DNA from: Cupriavidus sp.
Lineage (GTDB): Bacteria; Pseudomonadota; Gammaproteobacteria; Burkholderiales; Burkholderiaceae
Length of the DNA: 64,000 nucleotides
Direction of reading: 5' to 3'
Assembly (NCBI GenBank): GCA_031180665.1
Contig: JAPSLP010000003.1
Location: 124,001-188,000 of the forward strand
A model generated the notes under the pieces. It was not told the DNA's origin and did no database searches. It worked only from the letters and a program-made list of their open reading frames with translations. Of the stretch, positions 18,246 to 27,296 are shown piece by piece (positions within the stretch are counted from its first letter, which is position 1; each line of letters starts with the position of its first letter). A program made the position numbers and the translations under genes.

Positions 18246-18281
18246 CGATGCGCGGCGAAGGCGCTGCGCCCTGCTGGCGGT

Positions 18282-20576
18282 CTATCGCGCCATCACCTTG
18301 TCCGGCGTCATCGGCGTCGTTCGCAGCCGCCGGCCGGTCGCATGGAAGATGGCGTTGCTGATGGCGGCCGCGACACCGACGATGCCGATCTCGCCAACGC
18401 CCTTGGCGCCGATCCGGCTGACGATGCGATCGTCCTCCTCGATAAAGACGACGTCGATATCGCGGATGTCGGCATTGGCCGCGACGTGGTACTCGGCGAT
18501 GTCATGGTTCATGAAGCGGCCCAGCGCATGGTCGGCATGGGTTTCCTCGTGCAGTGCCTGGCTGATGCCCCAGACTACGCCGCCGATCACCTGGCTGCGC
18601 GCGGTCAGCGGGTTGACGATGCGGCCGGCCGCCACCGCGCTGACCACGCGCATGACGCGCACCAGGCCCAGGGCCTCGTCGACGCGCACCTCGCAGAACA
18701 CAGCCGAATGCACCGCGCGTACGGTCTTCTTCTGCTCGGCAAGGTTCGGCACCAGCAGATGGCGCACGCCCAGTTGCGACTTGCCGTTGGCCGACAGGAC
18801 TTCGGTCAGCGGCATGGCGACGGCGGGATCGGCGCGCAGGCAGATCATCCCGTCGCGAAAGGCCACCTGTTCGAAGCTGCAGCCCTGGAAGCCGCCGTTG
18901 CGCAGGCCTCTGGCCAGGCGCCACAGCTGGCGTTGCAGGCGTTCGCAGGCGCCATCGACCGCCGAGCCGACGGTCGCTACATGCGAGGAACCGCCCTCGA
19001 TCGGGGCGAACGGCAATTCCGAATCGCCCAGGCGGAACACCACCCGTTCCAGCGGCAGGCCCATCGCGGAAGCGGCGATCTGCGTCATGGCGGTATAGGT
19101 GCCGGTGCCGATGTCGCTGGCCGCGCTGGCGACTTCGAGCGTGCCGTCCGCATGCAGCGTGGCACTGGCGCGCGCGGCCATCTGGATTGCGTCCCAGGTG
19201 CCGGTGGCCATGCCCCAGCCGATCAGCTCGTGGCCCTCGCGCATCGAGCGCGGCTGCGACGGCCGCTTGTGCCAGCCGAAGCGCCGCGCCCCTTCGTCAT
19301 AGCATTCGCGCAGCGACTTGGTCGAGAAGGGCAGGCCCTTGTTGCCGTCGCGCTCGGCGTAGTTGGCGAGCCGCAGCGCGAGCGGGTCCATGCCGACGGC
19401 GTACGACAGCTCGTCCATCGCCACTTCCAGCGCATGCACGCCGTGGGCCGCGCCCGGCGCGCGCATATCCATCGGCGTGTAGTGGTCCAGGTCCACCAGC
19501 CGGTATTCCAGGCGGACGTTCTCGCTGGCGTAGAGCTGTCCGGACCAGTTCGCGACCACCTCGACGTAATCCTCGTGCCGCGAGGTCTCAGCGGCGACCT
19601 CGTGGATGACGGCCTTCAGCTTGCCATCCGTGTCGGCGGCGAGCCGCACGCGCTGCCACGTTTCCGGGCGATGGCCGAAGGTGAACATCTGCTGGCGCGT
19701 CAGCACCACGCGCACCGAGCGCTGCAGCTTCAGCGCCGCCATCACCGCCACCAGCAACTGGTACTGCGGCCGCAGGCCCGAGCCGAAGGCGCCGCCGACG
19801 AACTGGTTGCGCACCACCACCTTGCGCTTGGGCAGGCCGAACACGCGCGACACCATCCAGCGGCAGTTCTGCGAGCCCTGGGTCTTGTCGTGGATCAGCA
19901 GATGGCCGCGGCTGTCGCGGATCACGGTGCTGGCGTGCATCTCCATCGGATTGTGGTGCTCGACGCCGGCGTAGTACTCGGCATCGATCTTGACCGGCGC
20001 GGCGTCGAAGGCCGCATCGGCGTCGCCCTTGGGCTTGGGCGGCGGCGAATAGCCGGCCTTCAGCGAGGAAGGCTCGTGGCTGTGCTGCAGGTTCGCCAGC
20101 AGGTTGGTTTCGTGCGGCGCGGCCTCGTATCGGACCTGCACCAGCATCGCGGCATAGCGCGCCAGCTCGAAGGTTTCCGCCACCACCAGGGCGACCGGCT
20201 GGCCGCTGTAGTGGATCTCGTCGTCGTACAGCGGCCGGAACGGCGAGCCGGCCGGCGCCGTCATGTCCTTGTAGAAGAGCCGCAGCGACCGGACCTTGGG
20301 GCGGTTTTCGTGGGTGATCACGTCGAGCACGCCCGGCACCGCCAACGCGCGGCTCGCGTCGATCGACACGATGCGGCCGCGCGCGACGGTGCTGTTGACC
20401 ACCACGCCATAGGCCAGGTCCGGCGCGGGATGCTCGGCGGCATAGCGCGCGTGGCCGGTCACCTTGGCCACGCCGTCGATGCGGGGCGTCGGCGTGCCGA
20501 TCGCGGATTGGCCGGAGCCGGGCGCGGCCACCGGCTGCTGATTCTCGTCGATCGGTTCGAGCACGGTCTTGGTCAT
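18282..20576 (-). CDS. paoC: Molybdopterin-binding subunit of aldehyde oxidoreductase (PaoC/YagR type)
   Basis: 764 residues from the ATG at 20576, which overlaps the stop of the FAD-subunit gene (ATGA). It has the xanthine-oxidase-family order: an alpha/beta hammerhead domain (PRIDGVAKVTGHARYAAEHP), then the long molybdenum-cofactor domain with VVRNQFVGGAFGSGLRPQY. Near residue 729 it has AKGVGEIGI, whose Glu is the general base in this family. This subunit oxidises an aldehyde to an acid. Together with the two upstream genes it resembles E. coli PaoABC. No XdhC/PaoD-like insertion chaperone follows within the window. Confidence 0.9.
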   Translation of the reverse strand: MTKTVLEPIDENQQPVAAPGSGQSAIGTPTPRIDGVAKVTGHARYAAEHPAPDLAYGVVVNSTVARGRIVSIDASRALAVPGVLDVITHENRPKVRSLRLFYKDMTAPAGSPFRPLYDDEIHYSGQPVALVVAETFELARYAAMLVQVRYEAAPHETNLLANLQHSHEPSSLKAGYSPPPKPKGDADAAFDAAPVKIDAEYYAGVEHHNPMEMHASTVIRDSRGHLLIHDKTQGSQNCRWMVSRVFGLPKRKVVVRNQFVGGAFGSGLRPQYQLLVAVMAALKLQRSVRVVLTRQQMFTFGHRPETWQRVRLAADTDGKLKAVIHEVAAETSRHEDYVEVVANWSGQLYASENVRLEYRLVDLDHYTPMDMRAPGAAHGVHALEVAMDELSYAVGMDPLALRLANYAERDGNKGLPFSTKSLRECYDEGARRFGWHKRPSQPRSMREGHELIGWGMATGTWDAIQMAARASATLHADGTLEVASAASDIGTGTYTAMTQIAASAMGLPLERVVFRLGDSELPFAPIEGGSSHVATVGSAVDGACERLQRQLWRLARGLRNGGFQGCSFEQVAFRDGMICLRADPAVAMPLTEVLSANGKSQLGVRHLLVPNLAEQKKTVRAVHSAVFCEVRVDEALGLVRVMRVVSAVAAGRIVNPLTARSQVIGGVVWGISQALHEETHADHALGRFMNHDIAEYHVAANADIRDIDVVFIEEDDRIVSRIGAKGVGEIGIVGVAAAISNAIFHATGRRLRTTPMTPDKVMAR

Positions 20577-21682
20577 GCCTGCGTCTCCTCGCGGTAGGCG
20601 TCCTGGCCGGTGTTGGTCAGGATGCCGGCCGCCGCCATTTCCAGGGCGCGCACGATGGCACGCTCGGCCAGAGGGATCTTGAAGCCGTTGTTGGGGCCGC
20701 TTGCGGACGGACCGCCGGACAGGCTTTCCGGCAGCGCCGGACCGCCCCAGGCACGCGCCTCGCGCAGCACGAAACGAGCCGTTTCGGCGAACGCTTCGGG
20801 GCCCGCCGGCTTGCCGGCCAGCAAGCCCTCGGCCTCGGTGTCGCGCCAGGGCTTGTGGGCGACGCCGCCCAGCGCGAGCCGGGCGGCGCGGATACGGCCG
20901 TCGGGCCCGAGATCGAGCGCCGCCGCCACCGACACCAGCGCAAAGGCGTACGAGGCGCGCTCGCGTACCTTCAGATAGCAGCTGTGGGCGGCGAAGGCCT
21001 CGGCCGGCGGCAGCGACAGGTGCGTGATGATCTCGTCGGGCGCCAGCGTGGTATCGACATCCGGCCGATCGCCGGGCAGGCGGTGGAATTCGCCGAAGGG
21101 AATCTCGCGCGTGCCGTTCACCGATTCGACATGGACGGTCGCGTCCAGCGCCGCCAGTGCCACACACATGTCGGACGGGTGGGTGGCGATGCAATGCTCG
21201 CTGGCGCCCAGGATCGCGTGCTGGCGGGCCAGGCCGGTCGCGGCCGGGCAGCCGGTGCCAGGCGCGCGCTTGTTGCACGGCACGCCGGCATCGTAGAAGT
21301 AGTAGCAGCGCGTGCGCTGCAGCAGGTTGCCGCCATTGGTCGCCATATTGCGGATCTGCGGCGAGGCCCCGGCCAGGATGGCGGCGCGCAGCAGCGGATA
21401 GCGCTCGCGCACCAGCGGATGCTCCGCGGTGTCGGCGTTGCGGGCCATCGCGCCCAGATGCAGGCTGCCGTCGGGCTGTTCCTCGATCTCGGCCAGCGGC
21501 AGCAGGCCCAGGTCGACCAGCGTGACCGGGCGCATCACGTCGACCTTCATCAGATCGACGAGATTGGTGCCGCCGGCCAGGCAGCGTGCCGACGCATTGC
21601 CCGACGCGCGCCCGGTGGCTTCATGGATCAGGGCGAGCGCCGCGGGCACGGTGTCGGCGCGTTCGTAGCGGAACGGGTTCAT
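20573..21682 (-). CDS. paoB: FAD-binding subunit of aldehyde oxidoreductase, with 4Fe-4S insert (PaoB/YagS type)
   Basis: 369 residues. An FAD-binding domain of the molybdenum-hydroxylase medium subunit is seen (AGGTNLVDLMK, MATNGGNLLQRTRC). Like PaoB, it has an extra cysteine-bearing loop, RTRCYYFYDAGVPCNKRAPG followed by TGC, which in E. coli PaoB binds a 4Fe-4S cluster. SEHCIATHPSDMCVALAALD follows. The C-terminal CO-dehydrogenase-flavoprotein domain starts near residue 230. The gene overlaps both neighbours (ATGA at each end), indicating a coupled operon. It passes electrons from the molybdenum subunit to an acceptor. Confidence 0.9.
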   Translation of the reverse strand: MNPFRYERADTVPAALALIHEATGRASGNASARCLAGGTNLVDLMKVDVMRPVTLVDLGLLPLAEIEEQPDGSLHLGAMARNADTAEHPLVRERYPLLRAAILAGASPQIRNMATNGGNLLQRTRCYYFYDAGVPCNKRAPGTGCPAATGLARQHAILGASEHCIATHPSDMCVALAALDATVHVESVNGTREIPFGEFHRLPGDRPDVDTTLAPDEIITHLSLPPAEAFAAHSCYLKVRERASYAFALVSVAAALDLGPDGRIRAARLALGGVAHKPWRDTEAEGLLAGKPAGPEAFAETARFVLREARAWGGPALPESLSGGPSASGPNNGFKIPLAERAIVRALEMAAAGILTNTGQDAYREETQA

Positions 21683-22335
21683 GGCGTCGGCTCCGATGGC
21701 GCCGATGGGGCGGACGGCGCGGATGTCTCCATCGGCGCCGACGACGGCGTTGCACCGGCACCCGTGCGGTCGCTTTCACCGTGGGCCGTGTTGCGACCGT
21801 CCAGCACCACGCGCGACACCGCCTCGACGATCAGCGGATACGCGCCGCAGCGGCACAGATTGCCGCTCATCCGCTCGCGGATCTCCGGCACGTTGCGGGG
21901 CGGCGTTTCATTCATCAGCCCCGCCGCCGAGCACAGCTGGCCCGGCGTGCAGTAGCCGCATTGGAAGGCATCGCATTCGATAAAGGCCTGCTGCAGCGGA
22001 TGCAGCGCGCCCTCGTCGCCGGACAGGCGCGCCAGTCCTTCCACGGTCGTGATGTCGGCCTGGTCGTAGGCCACCGCCAGCGCCAGGCAGGCATTGATGC
22101 GGCGCCCGTCCGCAAGAATCGTGCAGGCGCCGCACTGGCCATGGTCGCAGCCCTTCTTGCTGCCGGTCAGATCGAGCTGCTCGCGCAGCAGATCCAGCAG
22201 CGTGACCCAGGGTTCGACGTGCAGCGTGTAATCGGCGCCATTGATGCGAAGGCGTACCGGCAGGCGCGGCGGCAGGGCGCGGGGCACGTTCTGTTGCGGG
22301 GAGTCGGTGATCGGTTTGGGCTCGGGTGCCAGCAT
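21679..22335 (-). CDS. paoA: 2Fe-2S subunit of aldehyde oxidoreductase (PaoA/YagT type), no Tat signal
   Basis: 218 residues from the ATG at 22335, preceded by GGAGG. It has the two expected 2Fe-2S motifs: GCDHGQCGACTILADG with an upstream Cys context, and FQCGYCTPGQLC followed by GNLCRCGAYP. E. coli PaoA carries a twin-arginine signal that takes the complex to the periplasm. Here the N-terminus (MLAPEPKPITDSPQQ) has no such signal, so a cytoplasmic enzyme is more likely. The C-terminus is a low-complexity tail rich in Ala, Pro and Ser (about the last 30 residues), not part of the fold. Confidence 0.9.
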   Translation of the reverse strand: MLAPEPKPITDSPQQNVPRALPPRLPVRLRINGADYTLHVEPWVTLLDLLREQLDLTGSKKGCDHGQCGACTILADGRRINACLALAVAYDQADITTVEGLARLSGDEGALHPLQQAFIECDAFQCGYCTPGQLCSAAGLMNETPPRNVPEIRERMSGNLCRCGAYPLIVEAVSRVVLDGRNTAHGESDRTGAGATPSSAPMETSAPSAPSAPSEPTP

Positions 22336-22610
22336 GTCGGTCCTCCGTGTTTCACCATCATGGCCCCGGCGCAAGCGGAGCACTCTGGGCGGCCACGCAA
22401 GGGCTGCGCCAAGGCGGGAGGATCCGCGGCAGGGCGCCGTGGCGGCACAGGATCGGCGGCAAACGTGCGCCGTGCTACATCCGCAGGCGCGTGGGGGCCG
22501 GTGCGTACGGCGCGGCGATGCAATCTTGACGGTAGCCGTTGGTAAAAATGCTCACGGCATCCGGGCAGGGATCGCCCACACTTCAGTCGTGAACCCGACC
22601 GGAGCTGGAC

Positions 22611-23972
22611 ATGGCCCATACTGCCGCCATCGGATCGTTGCATCGCCGCCTGAGCCTGTCGCTCGGCGGTCTTGCCCTGCTTGTGGGATTTCTGGGCGCA
22701 TTTGGCGCCTGGACCGTCGTGCGCCAGCTTGCGAGCGAGTTCAACGAGGACCTGCGGCAGGCAGCCGCCGCGATCCAGGCCGCGCCGCCAACCATGCCGG
22801 CGCCGTCGCACGGCAAGCCACCGGCGGTGCCGCCTGTGGTGGTGCAGACCTGGGGACCGGGCGACGGTGTCCGCCCGGGGCACAGCAGCGCGCCCTGGGT
22901 GCTGCTTCCGCGCGCCCAGCCCGGCTTTTCCGAGTTGGATGCGGGGGGCATCGTCTGGGACGTGTTCACGCTCCAGGCCGGCGATGCCTATATGCAGATT
23001 GCCCAGCAGCGGGCCGTTCGCACGGCCAATGCCCGCCGGGTGGCGGTATGGGCGGCGATTCCGGTGGTGGTGCTGCTGCCGGTGCTGGTGTGGGCGATCG
23101 GGTTCAGCGTCAGGAAATCGCTGCGGCCATTGAGCGTCATCGGCGAGCGCGTCGCGCAGGCCGACCTCAACCACCTGGAGCCGGTGGACACCAGTACGGC
23201 CCCGCGGGAACTGCGGCCCTTTCTCGAGTCGGTCAACCGCTTGATGGTCCGGCTATCCGGACTGATCGATACGGAACGCACCTTCATCGCGAACGCCGCG
23301 CATGAACTGCGTTCGCCCATGACGGCCCTCCAGCTTCAGGTCGAGAACCTGATCCATGCGCCGCGGGACAGCATCGACGAACAGCTGGAGGAACTGCGCC
23401 GCGGCATTCGCCGTAGCGCGACACTGATCACCAAGCTGCTCGAACTGGCCCGCGCGGAGATCGGTGCGCCAAGGGTCCCGGATAATGTGGCGGTGGCCGA
23501 TGTCGTGGCCGGTGTCGTCACCGACTTGCTGCCGCTGGCCATTGACCGGGGCGTCGACCTGGGCGTCGAGCGGCTCGACGACGTGCGGCTCGCGGCCACG
23601 GAGACCGATCTGCGCATGCTGATCAAGAACCTCGCGGACAATGCCATCCGCTATGGGGGCCGGGGAGGGCGCGTCGACGTGAGCGTCCATCGCGATGGCG
23701 GCGATGTCGTGATCGAGGTGGCCGACACCGGCCCGGGTATTCCGGAAGCCGCCCGCATGCGGGTGTTCGAGCGCTTCTATCGCGGCGGTGCGACCGACGA
23801 AGAGGGTAGTGGGCTGGGCCTTGCCATCGTGCAGACGATTGCGGCGAACCTGGGCGGCCGCGTCGAGCTGACGGGGCGAGCGGATGGCCGGCCGGGGCTC
23901 GTGGCGAAGGTTGTGTTGCCGTTGCGGACCATGCCTGCCACCGCGAATCAGGCGGCGGCAGCCCCCGCATGA
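22611..23972 (+). CDS. Orphan sensor histidine kinase (QseC-like architecture)
   Basis: 453 residues. One membrane helix near the N-terminus (LGGLALLVGFLGAFGAW), a short proline-rich periplasmic domain of about 120 residues, and a second helix (AAIPVVVLLPVLVWAIGF). Then a HAMP-like linker, a dimerisation domain with FIANAAHELRSPMTALQLQ (phospho-accepting His about residue 231), and an ATPase domain with NLADNAIRYGG, ADTGPGIP and GSGLGLAIV. All catalytic boxes are intact. No response regulator lies beside it, which is unusual for this type. GGAG precedes the ATG. Confidence 0.92.
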   Translation: MAHTAAIGSLHRRLSLSLGGLALLVGFLGAFGAWTVVRQLASEFNEDLRQAAAAIQAAPPTMPAPSHGKPPAVPPVVVQTWGPGDGVRPGHSSAPWVLLPRAQPGFSELDAGGIVWDVFTLQAGDAYMQIAQQRAVRTANARRVAVWAAIPVVVLLPVLVWAIGFSVRKSLRPLSVIGERVAQADLNHLEPVDTSTAPRELRPFLESVNRLMVRLSGLIDTERTFIANAAHELRSPMTALQLQVENLIHAPRDSIDEQLEELRRGIRRSATLITKLLELARAEIGAPRVPDNVAVADVVAGVVTDLLPLAIDRGVDLGVERLDDVRLAATETDLRMLIKNLADNAIRYGGRGGRVDVSVHRDGGDVVIEVADTGPGIPEAARMRVFERFYRGGATDEEGSGLGLAIVQTIAANLGGRVELTGRADGRPGLVAKVVLPLRTMPATANQAAAAPA

Positions 23973-24071
23973 CAGCCCCGCGCCGTTTCCACCGGAGCAC
24001 GAAACGACCGACGGGCAGCGCCCGGCGGCGCGTGGCATCATCCGTCCGAGATCAACCCTGATGGATGGATC

Positions 24072-25043
24072 ATGTCGGGCTTCAGCACTTCAGGCGCGCA
24101 GCCGCACACACCGCTCGAACTGTTTCGCGAGCACGAACTGTCGATCGGTCTCGTGATGCCGTTGCTTCGTGAGGGCGAGACGGTGCCCGACTACGCCGCG
24201 CAGCTCGAATTGGCCGGGCGGGCGGATGCGGCCGGGTTCCGCGCCCTGTGGGTACGCGACGTGCCGCTCAACAGCGCGGACTATCCCGATCCCGTTGGCC
24301 ATCTCGACCCCTGGGTGTTCCTTGGCGGGCTGGCCACGCGCACGCGGCAGGCGATGCTTGTCAGCGGGGCGGTGGTCCTGCCGTTGCGCCATCCCCTGCA
24401 TATCGCCAAGGCAGCGATCTCCGTGCAGGAACTGTCCGGAGGACGCTTCATTCTCGGACTCGGTTCGGGAGATCGTCCGCCAGAGTATGCGGCGTTCGGG
24501 CAGGACGGCAACGCGCGACGGGAGCTCTTCCGCCGGCGCTGGGAGGTCGTCAGCGCGGCGGTCGACCTGCCGCCGCGCGTGGTGCCGGATCGCGAGCCCG
24601 ACGACGGGACCGCCTTCCACATGCTGCCGCGCCAGCAGCGCGCCGTGCCTTTGCTGGCGGTCGGATCGGGCGGACAGAGCGTGGACTGGATCGCCCGGCA
24701 TGCCATCGGCTGGATGACGTACCACCGCGACCACGCTACCCAACGGGATCGGCACAGCATGTGGCGTGCGGCCTGCGAGCGTTCCGCGCCGGGTCGTTTC
24801 CGCGCCTTCGGCGTGGCCGTCCGGCTGGAATTGAGCGAGAACGCGTCGGAGCCGCCGACGGCATTGAACCTCGGATACCGGACTGGCGCGCAGCATCTCG
24901 TGGCGATCCTCGAGCAGATGCGCGCCGCCGGCGTCCATCACGTGGCCCTGAACATCACGGCGTCGCAGCGGCGCGTGCACGACGTGATCGACGAACTCGC
25001 GCAGGCGGTATTGCCGAAGTTCCACGACGGTGACCCGGCGTGA
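24072..25043 (+). CDS. Luciferase-like (LLM-class) flavin-dependent oxidoreductase
   Basis: 323 residues with the bacterial-luciferase TIM-barrel pattern: an N-terminal GLVMPL strand, ADAAGFRALWVRDVP, VSGAVVLPLRHPLHIAKAAI and then GGRFILGLGSGDRP. These are hallmarks of the F420- or FMN-dependent LLM class. The C-terminal part keeps the expected GVHHVALNI strand. The substrate is unknown. It stands between a sensor kinase and a lipid kinase gene, without operon-like spacing to either. Confidence 0.88.
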   Translation: MSGFSTSGAQPHTPLELFREHELSIGLVMPLLREGETVPDYAAQLELAGRADAAGFRALWVRDVPLNSADYPDPVGHLDPWVFLGGLATRTRQAMLVSGAVVLPLRHPLHIAKAAISVQELSGGRFILGLGSGDRPPEYAAFGQDGNARRELFRRRWEVVSAAVDLPPRVVPDREPDDGTAFHMLPRQQRAVPLLAVGSGGQSVDWIARHAIGWMTYHRDHATQRDRHSMWRAACERSAPGRFRAFGVAVRLELSENASEPPTALNLGYRTGAQHLVAILEQMRAAGVHHVALNITASQRRVHDVIDELAQAVLPKFHDGDPA

Positions 25044-25181
25044 TGACGTACGGCCGACCGAAGCCCCGCACGGCCGAGGATGCAACGTAGCCGGGGCTGC
25101 CCGCTGCCGGCTTGGCATGGATAGCTTCCCCAGTTGAAAGCGAAAGTTGTCCTGGCTTGCCGCCACAGGTATCTTCTACCC

Positions 25182-26162
25182 ATGCCAAACACCGCAGCTC
25201 CCCCGCACGCCGAGCCGGTTGCCACCTTGTCCGGCAACGAACCGCTCTTCATCGTCTTCAACCGCGGCTCGGGCAGTGACGACGCCGTGGAGACACGAAG
25301 CAAGATCGAGAAACGACTGGGCGAGGCCGGACGCGCCTATACCATCTTCTCGGTGGATCAGCCCAGGCAACTGCCGCAGATCGCGCAGCGGGCGGTCGAA
25401 CGCGCGAGACAGGCCAACGGCGTGGTGGTGGCAGCGGGCGGCGACGGTACCTTGAACGCGGTGGCGGCGACCGTGTTGCCGACGGGGCTGCCTTTCGGCA
25501 TCCTGCCTAGCGGCACGTTCAATTACTTTGGCCGCACCTATGGCATCTCGCGGGAAACCGAAGAGGCCGTGGACAGTCTGCTCGAGGCCCGCATTGAACC
25601 GGTACAGGTCGGCCTGCTCGATGGGCGGCCGTTTCTGGTCAATGCCAGTCTGGGGCTGTACCCGCAGCTGCTGGAGGACCGCGAGGTCTACAAGCAGATG
25701 CTCGGTCGGCGGCGCTGGGTGGCGCTGCTGTCGGCGCTGGTCACACTGATGCGTACGCCCGCGCAACTGACGCTCGAACTGCTGTCCCACGGCCAACAGC
25801 AGGTGCTGCGCACGCCGACGCTCGTGGTCGGCAACAACAGCTTGCAGCTCGAGCAGATCGGCATTCCGGAAGCCGCCCATCTGGAAGAGGGCCGTCTGGT
25901 GGCGATGGTCGCCAAGCCGGTGGGTACCCTGGCCCTGTATGGCCTGTTGCTGATGGGGGCGATGGGGCGGCTCGGCGATGCCTCCCGCGTCATCAGCTTC
26001 GGCTTTGAAACGCTGACCGTGCGCGTTCGCGGCCGCCGGCGCATCAAGGTGGCGATGGACGGGGAGATTCACTGGACGCGCACGCCCCTGCATTTTTCGG
26101 TCTCCCCGATCCGCTTGCAATTGCTGGTCCCGCGGGACACGAGCCGGTTGGACCGTTCATGA
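25182..26162 (+). CDS. Diacylglycerol-kinase-family lipid kinase
   Basis: 326 residues from the ATG at 25182; a TTG at 25134 in the same frame is a less likely start. The N-terminal catalytic domain has FIVFNRGSGS, then AAGGDGTLNAVAATVL, the nucleotide-binding signature of the family. Then GILPSGTFNYFGRTYGI takes the place of the common GTGNDFAR loop. The C-terminal beta domain has VAMDGEIHW. The expected reaction is ATP-dependent phosphorylation of a lipid such as diacylglycerol. Its stop overlaps the start of the metallophosphoesterase gene, which makes co-translation likely. Confidence 0.9.
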   Translation: MPNTAAPPHAEPVATLSGNEPLFIVFNRGSGSDDAVETRSKIEKRLGEAGRAYTIFSVDQPRQLPQIAQRAVERARQANGVVVAAGGDGTLNAVAATVLPTGLPFGILPSGTFNYFGRTYGISRETEEAVDSLLEARIEPVQVGLLDGRPFLVNASLGLYPQLLEDREVYKQMLGRRRWVALLSALVTLMRTPAQLTLELLSHGQQQVLRTPTLVVGNNSLQLEQIGIPEAAHLEEGRLVAMVAKPVGTLALYGLLLMGAMGRLGDASRVISFGFETLTVRVRGRRRIKVAMDGEIHWTRTPLHFSVSPIRLQLLVPRDTSRLDRS

Positions 26163-26962
26163 GAGTGGCCCGCGTCCTGCACCTGTCCGACACGCATTTT
26201 GGTACGGAGCTGGCACCGGTCGTGGAGGCCGTGCTGGCGTTGGCGCGCGAGCTCGCGCCGGATGTCGTCGTGCTGTCGGGCGATATCACACAGAGAGCGA
26301 GACGGCGCCAGTTCGCCGCCGCGAGCGCGTTTCTTTCCAGCCTTGGACAGCCGACGCTCGTCATCCCGGGCAATCACGATATTCCGCTCTTCAACGTCGC
26401 AGCCCGGATCTTCAATCCGTATGGCGGCTACAAGCGCGCGATCGGCATGGCGCTCGAGCCGGTATTCAGCAACGAACGGGTCCTTGCCATCGGCGTGAAC
26501 ACGACCAGGCCATCACGGCACAAGAACGGCGAAGTGTCGCGCGAGCAGATCGAGCGCGTTTGCACGCAGCTTCGGCAGGCACGGCCGGAGCAACTGCGCA
26601 TCGTCGTGGTGCACCAACCGGTGCGGGCCGTGGTGGAATCGGATACCGAGAATCTGCTGATCGGGCGCGATGCGGCGGTACCGGCGTGGGTCGATGCCGG
26701 CATGGATATGGTGCTGGGCGGGCATATCCATCTGCCGTATGTCACGCCGCTGCCGACGAACTCGGGCCGCCGCGCGTGGGCGGTACAGGCGGGAACGGCG
26801 GTATCGCGCCGGGTGCGCGCATCGATCCCGAACTCGGTGAACGTGATCGAACACCACGTCGACGGAGGGCGCCTGAACTGCTGCGTCCAGCGTTGGGATT
26901 ACGACGGGAACGGCAGGGGCTTTGGCCCTGTGGATAGCACGGTCCTCGAGCTGAGCCGGTAG
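26159..26962 (+). CDS. Calcineurin-like metallophosphoesterase
   Basis: 267 residues with the complete metal-binding set: LHLSDTHFG, VLSGDITQRA, VIPGNHDIPL, VVVHQPV and GGHIHLPY. These define a two-metal phosphodiesterase/phosphatase of the class that includes 3',5'-cAMP phosphodiesterase and UDP-diacylglucosamine hydrolase-like enzymes. It overlaps the lipid kinase gene by four bases (ATGA), so it probably acts on the same or a related metabolite. The substrate cannot be deduced. No signal peptide is seen, so it is likely cytoplasmic. Confidence 0.9.
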   Translation: MRVARVLHLSDTHFGTELAPVVEAVLALARELAPDVVVLSGDITQRARRRQFAAASAFLSSLGQPTLVIPGNHDIPLFNVAARIFNPYGGYKRAIGMALEPVFSNERVLAIGVNTTRPSRHKNGEVSREQIERVCTQLRQARPEQLRIVVVHQPVRAVVESDTENLLIGRDAAVPAWVDAGMDMVLGGHIHLPYVTPLPTNSGRRAWAVQAGTAVSRRVRASIPNSVNVIEHHVDGGRLNCCVQRWDYDGNGRGFGPVDSTVLELSR

Positions 26963-27296
26963 GGACCGGCCCGGTCGGGAATCGGCCGGCTTGCTGCCGG
27001 GCACGACGATCGCGGGACCGCGCTGGCGCCCATACCCCTACCGGTATGGATTGGCGTCCTTGCCGATGGGCCGCTCAATGACTAACCTTCCTGTCACACC
27101 AGATCGGGCAGCACGAGGATGCGCTTGACCCGATCGACTTCAGCCCGACATCTCCAACCGATCCGCTTCGCTGCTTCGCAACTGGCCTGCGGCCATTGCG
27201 CGCCCGGGGTGCTGTCGGCCCGCGGCGATGCTCGCGCATTGTGCAAAACCGGGGTCAAGCCAGCAAGCCGGCCAGCAAGCCGAAAGGAGCAGCACC
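26963..27296. other. Intergenic region upstream of the chloroperoxidase-type hydrolase
   Basis: No gene is seen here. It contains one perfect dyad (27030-27049) and near its end a good ribosome site, AAAGGAG, for the hydrolase at 27297. Confidence 0.6.
27030..27049. promoter_or_regulatory. Inverted repeat, possible operator
   Basis: CCATACC-N6-GGTATGG, a perfect seven-base dyad with a C-rich centre (CCTACC). The ATACCCC...GGTAT look resembles operators of CsoR-family repressors, but no such regulator is in the window. It lies about 250 bases before the hydrolase start. Confidence 0.35.

Noticed and set aside
18342..20597. 751-codon plus-strand open frame antisense to the molybdopterin subunit
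   Set aside because: Shadow frame with no recognisable motifs.
20577..21278. Extension of the molybdopterin subunit into the FAD-subunit region (fusion)
   Set aside because: The FAD subunit is clear in its own frame here, and the ATG at 20576 gives the ATGA junction.
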